From the NCBI GenBank assembly GCA_963676355.1, contig OY781093.1, forward strand, positions 1,426,001-1,490,000: a DNA stretch of 64,000 bases. The letters run 5' to 3'. The notes beneath the pieces are model-generated. The model saw only the letters and a list, made by a program, of their open reading frames with translations, made no database searches and was not told the DNA's origin. Source of the stretch: JAGLOK01 sp963676355 (GTDB lineage: Bacteria; Bacillota; Clostridia; Christensenellales; UMGS416). Position numbers and translations under genes: made by a program. Positions 16,999 through 24,976 of this stretch are shown piece after piece (the stretch's first letter is position 1; every line of letters starts with the position of its first letter).

Positions 16999-19900
16999 AT
17001 GACAGATAGAATAACAAATATTAAAGATTTAGAGTCGATTAAAAAGAATTTTATCGATGGCGAAAAGAAATTCAAAAAAACAGTGCTTATGTGCTATGGC
17101 GCAAGCTGTATCTCATCTGACTGTAAAGTGGCACACGAAGCGCTGGAAAATGCATTGTTGGATGCTGGCGTGCGTGGCGATATAAACGTTAAGCTCACAG
17201 GCTGCATGGGAACATGTGCGGTGGGTCCTACCATGATAGTTCAGCCGGACAACGTATTTTATTGCAATCTTACACCTGAAGGCGTACAAAAGATTGTGGA
17301 CAAACACATTTTGGGCGGAGAGATTGTAAAAGAGCTTTGCTATGTTGATAAAAAAACAGGTGAAGCAATCCCTTATGTAAATGATATTGAGTATTTTAAA
17401 AGCCAACTTAAAGTAGTTATGAAAAACTGCGGCTCAATTGATTTTTCATCTCTTGATGAATATATAGCAAATGATGGTTACTTTGCATTAAACAAAGTTT
17501 TAAACATGATGACTCCTGAGAATGTTATAACCGAAGTGGAAGATTCAGGACTTCGCGGCAGAGGCGGCGGCGGTTTCCCAACTGGTGTTAAATGGAGTCT
17601 TGCAAGGCGCTCAAAAAGCGACCAGAAATATGTAATTTGTAATGCGGATGAGGGAGATCCCGGTGCATTCATGGACAGGTGCTTGGTTGAAGGCGATGCA
17701 TATCTCATAATTGAAGGAATGACTATAGCAGGCTATGCAATAGGGGCTTCAAAAGGCGTAGTTTATGTTCGTGCAGAGTATCCGATTGCAATAGAAAGAC
17801 TGGAAGCGGCCATAAAAAATGCAAGGGCAAAAGGACTTCTTGGAGAAAACATACTCGGTTCAGAGTTTTCGTTTGACCTTGAGATAAGAATAGGTGCTGG
17901 CGCATTTGTTTGCGGTGAAGAAACGGCTCTTATTGCATCCATTGAAGGAAAACGCGGCGAGCCAAAACAAAAGCCTCCATATCCTTCAGACAGAGGATTG
18001 TATGGCAAGCCATCCATCATAAATAACGTTGAGACTTTTGGTAACATCACATCTGTTATTTTAAAAGGCGCAAAATGGTTTTCTGAAATAGGAACAGAAA
18101 AAAGCACAGGAACAAAAGTATTTGCATTGGCAGGTGATATAAATAACACTGGCATCATCGAAGTTCCAATGGGAACTACGCTGGGAGATATTATATTTGA
18201 TATTGGCGGCGGCATTCCAAATGGCAAAAAGTTTAAAGTGGCACAGACGGGCGGCCCTTCAGGGGGATGTCTTACAGCAGAACACTTGAATGCAAAGGTT
18301 GACTATGAGTCTCTTGTGGAACTTGGCGCAATCATGGGTTCGGGCGGACTTATCTGCATGGATGAAGACACGTGTATGGTGGACGTTGCGCGCTATTTCA
18401 TGGAGTTTGTTCAAGAAGAATCATGCGGCAAATGCGTGGCTTGCAGGCTTGGAACTAAGCGCATGCTTGAGATACTTGAAAACATCACTCAGGGCAGAGG
18501 CAAAGAGGGAGATGTTGAAAAGCTTGTAGAGTTGGGGCTTACAATTAAAGATACTGCACTTTGCGGATTGGGACAAACAGCGCCAAATCCCGTTCTTTCA
18601 ACGATAAAATATTTTAGAGATGAATACGATGAACATATACGCGATAAATATTGCCGAGCTGGCGTCTGCGCTGATATGTTTATATCGCCATGTGAAAATG
18701 CATGTCCTGCAGGTGTTAACGTCCCCGGATATATTTCACTCATTGCAGCGGGCAGACCAAAGGATGCATACAGACTTATACGCCAGGAAAATCCGTTGCC
18801 ATCTGTTTGTGGCAGAGTTTGCACACATCCTTGCGAATCCAGATGCCGAAGGGCACAGCTGGATGAACCGCTTGCAATCGCAGACCTTAAGCGCTATGCA
18901 GCGGATGAAATGATGAAATCCGGTGAGCCGATTGTTGAAAGTGTAGCTCCTAAAAACGGCAAATCAGTTGGAATAATCGGGGCAGGACCTTCAGGGCTTA
19001 CATGTGCTTATTATCTTGCAAAACTCGGATATGACGTGACTATATATGAAAGTCAGCCGACAGCAGGCGGAATGCTTGCCGTGGGTATTCCTGAATACCG
19101 CATGCCTAAAGATGTGCTGGATAAGGAAATAGACACTATAAGAAGCGTTGGCGTCAATATACTGACAAACACTGAAATAGGCAAGGATATAAAATTTGAA
19201 GAGCTTAAGGAAAAACATGATTCAGTTTATATCGCAACAGGAACGCAACATTCAAGAAAAATCGGAATCGCTGGTGAAAACTTGGATGGTGTATATCATG
19301 GCTTGGACTTCTTGAAAGATGTAAATCTTGGACGCACTGAAATATTGAGTGGAACTGTTGCTGTAATAGGCGGCGGAAACACTGCGATAGATGCGGCGCG
19401 CACAGCGCTTAGAATGGGCGCAAAAGAAGTGCATATTTTCTATAGAAGAACCATTGCTGACATGCCGGCTGATGCTCGCGAAATTCGTGATGCGATAGAA
19501 GAGGGCGTAAAGATACATGAGCTTGTGGCACCTGTCAAAATAAACGGAGATGACAAAGCTGAATCGATGAGCTTTATGAAAATGGAGCTTTCAGGATTTG
19601 ATGCAAGCGGCAGGAAAAGACCAAAAGAAATTCCGGGAAGCGAGTTTAAGTTTGACGTGGATGTGATAATTCCCGCAGTAAGTCAGTATTCAGATCTTCC
19701 GTTTGTGTCAAAGGACGAAGTGGAGATTACAAAGTGGGGCACATTCGTTGTGGATGGCTCAAACATGATGACAACTATGGAAGATGTCTTTGCAGGCGGT
19801 GACGTTGTTCGCGGCGCGGATGTTGTAATCACAGCAATTGCAGATGGCAAAGATGTTGCAAAATATATCGACATTCATCTTGGTGGAAAAGGAGAGCTTA

Positions 19901-20091
19901 ACAAGGGAGAAAAGATCGATATCCCCATGCCTGAGGATATTGAGGAACTTGTAGAGCACGAGCGCTTTGAGATGAAGTACCTAGATCCTAACAAGAGACG
20001 TCACACAAATGACGAAGTTGCTATGGGATTCCACAGACTTAACGCTGTTGCAGAGGCAATGAGATGCCTACGATGCGACAGGAAGAATTAG
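16999..20091 (+). CDS. NuoF-like flavoprotein fused to GltD/NfnB-type NADPH oxidoreductase
   Basis: A 1030-residue fusion. Residues about 15-120: thioredoxin-like [2Fe-2S] domain (CYGASC and GCMGTCAVG). About 160-400: FMN/NADH-binding NuoF domain (GRGGGGFPTG, CNADEGDPGAF). About 470-540: SLBB and [4Fe-4S] domain (ESCGKCVACRLGTKR). The two-ferredoxin C-terminus usual in HydB is replaced by a Fer4_20 double-cluster domain (CENACPAGVNVPGY, CGRVCTHPCESRC) and a GltD-like domain. The latter has FAD motif GIIGAGPSGL and NADP motif VIGGGNTAID with YRR. It implies NADPH chemistry linked to H2. GGGAGG selects this start over one six codons earlier. Confidence 0.93.
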   Translation: MTDRITNIKDLESIKKNFIDGEKKFKKTVLMCYGASCISSDCKVAHEALENALLDAGVRGDINVKLTGCMGTCAVGPTMIVQPDNVFYCNLTPEGVQKIVDKHILGGEIVKELCYVDKKTGEAIPYVNDIEYFKSQLKVVMKNCGSIDFSSLDEYIANDGYFALNKVLNMMTPENVITEVEDSGLRGRGGGGFPTGVKWSLARRSKSDQKYVICNADEGDPGAFMDRCLVEGDAYLIIEGMTIAGYAIGASKGVVYVRAEYPIAIERLEAAIKNARAKGLLGENILGSEFSFDLEIRIGAGAFVCGEETALIASIEGKRGEPKQKPPYPSDRGLYGKPSIINNVETFGNITSVILKGAKWFSEIGTEKSTGTKVFALAGDINNTGIIEVPMGTTLGDIIFDIGGGIPNGKKFKVAQTGGPSGGCLTAEHLNAKVDYESLVELGAIMGSGGLICMDEDTCMVDVARYFMEFVQEESCGKCVACRLGTKRMLEILENITQGRGKEGDVEKLVELGLTIKDTALCGLGQTAPNPVLSTIKYFRDEYDEHIRDKYCRAGVCADMFISPCENACPAGVNVPGYISLIAAGRPKDAYRLIRQENPLPSVCGRVCTHPCESRCRRAQLDEPLAIADLKRYAADEMMKSGEPIVESVAPKNGKSVGIIGAGPSGLTCAYYLAKLGYDVTIYESQPTAGGMLAVGIPEYRMPKDVLDKEIDTIRSVGVNILTNTEIGKDIKFEELKEKHDSVYIATGTQHSRKIGIAGENLDGVYHGLDFLKDVNLGRTEILSGTVAVIGGGNTAIDAARTALRMGAKEVHIFYRRTIADMPADAREIRDAIEEGVKIHELVAPVKINGDDKAESMSFMKMELSGFDASGRKRPKEIPGSEFKFDVDVIIPAVSQYSDLPFVSKDEVEITKWGTFVVDGSNMMTTMEDVFAGGDVVRGADVVITAIADGKDVAKYIDIHLGGKGELNKGEKIDIPMPEDIEELVEHERFEMKYLDPNKRRHTNDEVAMGFHRLNAVAEAMRCLRCDRKN

Positions 20092-20100
20092 GAGGTCACG

Positions 20101-21927
20101 ATGGTCAATTTAACAATTAACGGCAAGAAAATTCAGGCTGATAAAGGGTGGACTATTTTGAAGGCCGCCAAAGAAAACAATATAAAAATTCCTACTTTGT
20201 GCCACTTAGAAGGTATTCACGAGATCGGCTCATGCCGCATATGCGTGGTGGAAGTGGAAGGCGCACGCACATTGCAGGCATCCTGCATCACTCCGGTGTC
20301 TGAGGGCATGGTGATACACACTCATTCAGCAAAAGTTCGCAACAGAAGAAAAGTGCTTTATGAGCTTATTCTCTCGGATCATCCAAAGGATTGCTTAAAC
20401 TGCGGACGAAATCAAGATTGTGAGCTTCAAAAGCTAGGCGAGACAATACAAGTGACAGAGTCGCGTTTTGAAGGCGCAAAGTCAAAGATATTTATTGATG
20501 ACTCGAGTCCTTCTGTGGTGCGCGATCCTGCAAAATGCGTACTGTGCAGAAGATGTGTTACAGTTTGTAATGAAGTGCAGGGGCTAGGCATATTAAACGC
20601 ACAGGGCAGAGGATTTGCGACGGAAATAACACCCGGAAATGACTTGCTTTTAGGCAGCGCTTCATGCGCTAATTGTGGGCAATGCACCGTGGTGTGTCCG
20701 ACAAATGCTATCCATGAAAAGGACAGCATAGAAGACGTTTGGAAAGCTCTTGCAGATCCAACAAAGAAAGTCGTAGTACAGACTGCGCCGGCTATTCGCG
20801 CAGCTTTAGGCGAAGAATTTGGCTATCCTATTGGAACATCAGTTACAGGAAAGATGGCGGCAGCTCTTCGTGAAATAGGCTTTGACCATGTGTTTGATAC
20901 TAACTTTACAGCTGACCTTACAATAATGGAGGAAGGAACTGAGTTCTTATCCAGAGTGGTTAGTTATTTCTATTCATTAGGGAAGATTGATGATGCAAGA
21001 GTTAAAGAACTTGGAATGGAGCATCATTTAACTAAAACTCCTGTGCTTCCCATGATTACAAGTTGTTCACCCGGCTGGATAAAGTTCATTGAGCATTATT
21101 ATGGTGACAATGTTGACAATCTTTCATCATGCAAATCTCCTCACATGATGCTAGGAGCATTAGCCAAAGCATATTTTGCAGAGAAAATTAGCACAGATCC
21201 AGAAGACATGTATGTAGTATCCATCATGCCGTGTACAGCAAAGAAATTTGAGATAACACGTCCTGAGATGGTAAATAACGGTGTTCCGAATGTTGACGCA
21301 GTTCTTACAACGCGTGAGCTTGCAAGGATGATAAAACAGTCGGGCATTGATTTTGAGAATCTGGATGATGAGTTGTTTGACAATCCAATGGGAATATCAA
21401 CAGGTGCGGCAGATATTTTCGGAACGACAGGCGGCGTTATGGAAGCAGCGTTAAGGACAGTATATGAGCTTATAACCGGGCGCGAAATACCGTTTGACGG
21501 GCTTCATGTCACACCTATTGTTGGGCTTGAAAAAATTAAAACCGCGGCAATTACATTTGAAGACTGCCTGCCACAATGGGACTTTTTAAACGGAGTTGAA
21601 GTGAATGTTGCTGTAACCAGCGGACTTTCAGGCGCTGCAACACTTCTTGATGAGGTTAAAGACGGCAAAAGCCCATATCTGTTTATAGAGGTCATGGGGT
21701 GTCCGGGTGGATGCATCACAGGCGGTGGACAGCCAAGAAGCGATGAAAAGGATGTACGCGCTAAGAGAATGCAGTCGCTCTACACGGAGGATGAAGGAAA
21801 AGCAATGCGGAAAAGCCATGTAAACCCTGATATAAATAAGCTGTACGAAGAATATCTGGGACAACCTTTGGGCCATAAATCGCATGAATTGCTGCATACA
21901 ACGTATGTTAAGAGAGAAAAATACTAA
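20101..21927 (+). CDS. hydA: [FeFe] hydrogenase catalytic subunit (HydA)
   Basis: A 608-residue iron-only hydrogenase that makes or uses H2. In order: plant-type [2Fe-2S] domain (cysteines in CHLEGIHEIGSCRICVVEVE-type spacing, about 35-65); His-ligated [4Fe-4S] motif DHPKDCLNCG; two [4Fe-4S] clusters (CVLCRRCVTVC, CANCGQCTVVCP); then the H-cluster domain with all three signatures: TSCSPGWIKF, MPCTAKKFE and EVMGCPGGCITGGGQP. The C-terminus has the small-subunit-like domain ending HTTYVKREKY. It sits 9 bases after the flavoprotein gene, with GGAGG upstream. Maturases HydEFG are not in the window. Confidence 0.96.
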   Translation: MVNLTINGKKIQADKGWTILKAAKENNIKIPTLCHLEGIHEIGSCRICVVEVEGARTLQASCITPVSEGMVIHTHSAKVRNRRKVLYELILSDHPKDCLNCGRNQDCELQKLGETIQVTESRFEGAKSKIFIDDSSPSVVRDPAKCVLCRRCVTVCNEVQGLGILNAQGRGFATEITPGNDLLLGSASCANCGQCTVVCPTNAIHEKDSIEDVWKALADPTKKVVVQTAPAIRAALGEEFGYPIGTSVTGKMAAALREIGFDHVFDTNFTADLTIMEEGTEFLSRVVSYFYSLGKIDDARVKELGMEHHLTKTPVLPMITSCSPGWIKFIEHYYGDNVDNLSSCKSPHMMLGALAKAYFAEKISTDPEDMYVVSIMPCTAKKFEITRPEMVNNGVPNVDAVLTTRELARMIKQSGIDFENLDDELFDNPMGISTGAADIFGTTGGVMEAALRTVYELITGREIPFDGLHVTPIVGLEKIKTAAITFEDCLPQWDFLNGVEVNVAVTSGLSGAATLLDEVKDGKSPYLFIEVMGCPGGCITGGGQPRSDEKDVRAKRMQSLYTEDEGKAMRKSHVNPDINKLYEEYLGQPLGHKSHELLHTTYVKREKY

Positions 21928-22237
21928 GGGCTATACTCCGTGATATTTCTTAGATATTGCCTGCAATTTGTAATTAGTTAAATGATTTGTAGGCAAAGGA
22001 TATTATGCGAAGTGTTCCGAAGCAATTAAACAATAATTTAAAGAAGCCCAGAAATGGGTTTCTTTTTTTATATGAAAATTAACATATGTTAAAAGTATAA
22101 TAAGGTTGTGCAAATATATATTTTTAATTATACTAATTTAACACAAATATAATAATGCAACAAAATAGAGATAAAAACATATTATGATTTGCTTGGATTA
22201 GCGCGCTACTTTATTAGGATATTTTAAGGAGGCGCTT
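21928..22237. other. Intergenic region after the hydrogenase operon
   Basis: This 310-base gap has no credible ORF. It contains a 10-bp stem with a long loop (TTGCCTGCAA 21957-21966, TTGTAGGCAA 21987-21996, one wobble), then the operon terminator at 22041-22069. About 170 very A+T-rich bases follow and must hold the promoter of the small gene at 22238; no single -35/-10 pair stands out. Confidence 0.6.
22041..22069 (+). terminator. Intrinsic terminator of the hydrogenase operon
   Basis: A 10-bp stem (AAGAAGCCCA with TGGGTTTCTT, one wobble) with a GAAA tetraloop is followed by a run of T. Confidence 0.85.
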
Positions 22238-22507
22238 ATGCCGAGTGAAAATCAATGCGAAATAGCAAGACAAATAACAGGCAGTAACACATCCAGTATT
22301 GATATTAATACACAATGCAGAACAATCAGCAGTGCTGATAGGTTTTTATTGCCCAAAACGATAAAAAAGTTTTTAAAAACGAAAAATGTTCCCGTGGAAG
22401 GCGGCTGGAAGGTATATAAAGACGATTTAGATGGCATCGCACTGGACTATCTTGTGTCTTCTGCTGCGGCTTATTGTATATATAAGGATTGGCAGAAGAA
22501 AAAATAA
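22238..22507 (+). CDS. Small protein of unknown function (89 residues)
   Basis: An 89-residue hydrophilic protein with a strong ribosome site (AAGGAGG, 6 bases before the ATG), which argues that it is real. The N-terminal half is polar with two cysteines (Cys7, Cys28). The C-terminal half (GGWKVYKDDLDGIALDYL onward) looks folded and ends in a basic tail. I recognise no family. It stands alone between the hydrogenase terminator and the convergent DUF2804 gene. Confidence 0.6.
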   Translation: MPSENQCEIARQITGSNTSSIDINTQCRTISSADRFLLPKTIKKFLKTKNVPVEGGWKVYKDDLDGIALDYLVSSAAAYCIYKDWQKKK

Positions 22508-22562
22508 GTTACTCAAAGAAAAGCAAAGCTTTCAAACTTAAGCACTTAGGTTAAGTGTGCAA

Positions 22563-23585
22563 TTACCACCTGTTCATCACTTTCTCTGCAAATCCCAGAA
22601 AATCCTTAACTTCAACTTTTGTCCCATTATCCAATACGGCAATACCCGTAAAATATCCAAACACCTGATGTTGGCAGCTGCGAATGATGCCAAGATTTGT
22701 GTCATCAAATCTATCCAGTATCGGCACAAAGTCCATTTCAAAGCGTCCATCGCTTGAAGAAAATTTCCATGGCGAAAGGAAGCTGTCCTCTGGTATGTGA
22801 AATACAACTTCTTCGAATTTATGTGCCTTGTTGTTAAAGAATATCATGTTTTCAGAAGCTGATGATCTGTCACTAAAACCATATCCTATGTTAAAGCCAA
22901 AAAGATCATTGCCTATTTTGCCTGAAGCACTGCCCCAATACCAAGTGTTATTATAAGTCCACACACCGCGCCCCCAGTCCAATGTGCCGAATGAGGAGCT
23001 TTCATCAAACAGAAATTTTTCATCTCCGAGGGTAACGGTTCCTCGAGCCGGCATACAATTTATCTTGTGATTATAGTAAAATGCCTTGGGGTTTTCTGAA
23101 AAAGGTGTGGCGATTGCCATTGTGTCGGCATTTTTGTCAGGCAAAAGTTCAATTTGTCCGGAAAGTTTTTTGCCGTCTGTAAAGTTGTCAAAGTCTATAG
23201 AAAGAATGCGAGCTTCGTCTTTATGCTCAAAGCTTATTTTTGCTTTTTTGTTGGTGAAATGAACATCGCCAGCTTCGGATGAAGGCGGCATATTGAAACG
23301 ACCAAGAGGGAGGGGCGTCATAACAGCATTTGTGATTTCGCTTTTTGTGTTCCAATTAAAAAGTGTGGAAGAGACAAAGCCGATATAACCATTGTCGGCA
23401 ACTGTTATGGCGATGCCAAAATCTTTGTTCATTACAATATAGTAGTCCCATTCTTTTATCTTAAACTTAGGGGCTTTTATATCAGATCTTGAGTAATCCC
23501 AAAGTGGTTTGGTGGCATATCCGGGGTTTTGAATTGTTCCATTTTTGTCAAGAAGCCTGCTTGGTGAAGTGATTTTTTTCTGCAT
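22563..23585 (-). CDS. DUF2804 family protein
   Basis: A 340-residue soluble protein. The opening (SPSRLLDKNGTIQNPGYA), the KEWDYYIV segment and the strand-rich central part with WYWGSASG match the DUF2804 family, proteins of unknown biochemical role related in fold to lipocalin-like/AttH carriers. AGGAGA precedes the ATG by 6 bases. It is a single gene, convergent with the small gene at 22238 and divergent from the FabT-like regulator. The location beside fatty acid synthesis genes is suggestive only. Confidence 0.8.
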   Translation of the reverse strand: MQKKITSPSRLLDKNGTIQNPGYATKPLWDYSRSDIKAPKFKIKEWDYYIVMNKDFGIAITVADNGYIGFVSSTLFNWNTKSEITNAVMTPLPLGRFNMPPSSEAGDVHFTNKKAKISFEHKDEARILSIDFDNFTDGKKLSGQIELLPDKNADTMAIATPFSENPKAFYYNHKINCMPARGTVTLGDEKFLFDESSSFGTLDWGRGVWTYNNTWYWGSASGKIGNDLFGFNIGYGFSDRSSASENMIFFNNKAHKFEEVVFHIPEDSFLSPWKFSSSDGRFEMDFVPILDRFDDTNLGIIRSCQHQVFGYFTGIAVLDNGTKVEVKDFLGFAEKVMNRW

Positions 23586-23750
23586 GGGATATCTCCTAAA
23601 AAATGTTATAGTTAATTATACACCAACTGGAGATAAAATTATAATTTATATTCTGTTTTTTTATATAATTATTTTTATTTTAAAGATGAATTTATAGATA
23701 GTTTGATTTTAAAACATATTGTGAACAATACACAAAACGGAGTCATATAA

Positions 23751-23802
23751 TTGACTTTGTACATGTTTTATGATAAATTACAGAAAGTCGATTATCAAAT
23801 AA
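23751..23802 (+). promoter_or_regulatory. fabT promoter with FabT-box-like site
   Basis: A -35 TTGACT (23751-23756), 17-base spacer and an extended -10 (TGA then TAAATT, 23774-23779) place the transcription start near 23786. Directly there, GTCGATTATCAAAT (23787-23800) matches 12 of 14 positions of the published FabT box core TTTGATTATCAAAT, as expected for autorepression by a MarR-type FabT. Confidence 0.5.
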
Positions 23803-23815
23803 TTTGAGGTTCAAA

Positions 23816-24280
23816 ATGACAGACAACAATCAAAAAGCCTATGGGACGCTAAATTATCTTTTAGTCGATTTGTTCAATGACATTCTTTCAATTGAAGAAA
23901 ATGTGTTGAAATCTGGCGAGTTTAGTGATTTGTCGATGCGTGATTTTCACATCATCGAGCAGATGTCACGCCTTGGTAACACGAATATGACTGCGCTTGC
24001 AAAAGTTGTGAGAGTAACAAAAGGCACACTGACTGTTGCAATAGATAACCTTGTTAGAAAAGGATATGTGGAGCGATCCAGAAAGTCTTCTGATAGAAGA
24101 ATGGTTGAAGTGTGGCTAACGGATAATGCTATTAAAGCTGAGAAAAAACATGCAGAATTTCACGATGGAATGATAGGCGATATATTGAAGGAGTTGGACA
24201 AACAAGAACAGGAAATATTGGAAAAGGCTTTGAATAAGGTTAATAATTACTTTGTCAAAAAGTATGACAAACCTTATTGA
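23816..24280 (+). CDS. fabT: MarR-family regulator of fatty acid synthesis (FabT-like)
   Basis: A 154-residue winged-helix regulator. The MarR DNA-binding region (about 50-95) includes NMTALAKVVRVTKGTLTVAI and the wing KGYVERSRKSSDRR. The start ATG (23816) has GAGG 8 bases upstream; an upstream TTG in frame is less likely. Length and position directly ahead of the acc/fab genes match FabT of Lactobacillales, which represses FASII when bound to acyl-ACP. FabT-box-like sequences lie at its own start and upstream of accB. It is separated from accB by 244 bases, so it may be its own unit. Confidence 0.82.
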   Translation: MTDNNQKAYGTLNYLLVDLFNDILSIEENVLKSGEFSDLSMRDFHIIEQMSRLGNTNMTALAKVVRVTKGTLTVAIDNLVRKGYVERSRKSSDRRMVEVWLTDNAIKAEKKHAEFHDGMIGDILKELDKQEQEILEKALNKVNNYFVKKYDKPY

Positions 24281-24335
24281 ATATAAGTAAATTTGAGATT
24301 AAAGTTTAAAACCGTTATTATCTATTAAATATTTT

Positions 24336-24352
24336 TCTTATTATCAAACTTA
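24336..24352. promoter_or_regulatory. FabT-box-like site upstream of accB
   Basis: TCTTATTATCAAAC within this stretch matches 11 of 14 positions of the FabT core TTTGATTATCAAAT and shares ATTATCAAA with the site at the fabT promoter. A possible accB -10 (CATAAT) follows about 20 bases downstream. Confidence 0.35.
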
Positions 24353-24421
24353 TCTCATTTAATTACTTAAAGCATAATAATTAGTTAGCAAGGGGGTGGA
24401 AGAACCGGCAGTATGCTAATG

Positions 24422-24441
24422 TTTTTATCGTACGATAAAAA
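24422..24441. repeat. 20-bp perfect palindrome in the accB leader
   Basis: TTTTTATCGT followed by its exact reverse complement ACGATAAAAA. It lies 84 bases before accB, in the probable transcribed leader, and could be an operator or a hairpin. A second small hairpin (GTGC/GCAC, around 24482-24495) follows. Confidence 0.7.
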
Positions 24442-24524
24442 TATAACTTGGCAGGGCTTTTTCAGGCTTTTGCTTTGCGCAGTGCACTTTTGCACAAGAA
24501 AGAAAAGATAATAGGTAGGATAAA

Positions 24525-24971
24525 ATGAAAATATCAAATGATGAACTATACAATTTGGTCAGAAAACTCTCTGAGCTTAACGCGAGTGAGCTTACAGTTA
24601 AAAATGAAGACCTTGTAATTAAGATAAAGCATGATGGTAGTGCAAATAACACAAATTATATAACACCGACAAGACAAATCGTTGAGACTCAATCGGAAGA
24701 TGATTCACTAAATGAAACGGAAAACAAACCGGGAAAAGCCATCGCGGCTCCTATAAATGGCACATTTTATAGTGCGCCGGGGCCGGAAGAGCCAGCATAT
24801 GTTAAGGCAGGCGATAGGGTTAAAAAAGGCGAACCAGTTTGCATATTGGAAGCTATGAAAATGATGAATACAATCAATATGCCTGAAGATGGCGTGATTT
24901 TATCAATAGAAGTATCCAATGAAGACGTAGTCGATACAGGTCAAGCACTTGTATTTTACGACTCTATTTAA
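24525..24971 (+). CDS. accB: Biotin carboxyl carrier protein of acetyl-CoA carboxylase
   Basis: A 148-residue BCCP. The N-terminal region is followed by a charged linker (about 45-75) and a C-terminal biotinyl domain with EAMKMM, where Lys112 is the biotin site, 36 residues from the end as usual. It carries CO2 between AccC and AccAD for malonyl-CoA synthesis. First gene of the eleven-gene acc-fab operon; accC follows after 5 bases. A structured 244-base leader with a palindrome and a FabT-like box lies upstream. Confidence 0.96.
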   Translation: MKISNDELYNLVRKLSELNASELTVKNEDLVIKIKHDGSANNTNYITPTRQIVETQSEDDSLNETENKPGKAIAAPINGTFYSAPGPEEPAYVKAGDRVKKGEPVCILEAMKMMNTINMPEDGVILSIEVSNEDVVDTGQALVFYDSI

Positions 24972-24976
24972 CGCAT

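Noticed and set aside
24414..24512. 32-codon ORF in the accB leader as a leader peptide
   Set aside because: The nearest purine-rich stretch is too far from its ATG and the frame follows a palindrome by chance; kept only as a note in the leader finding.
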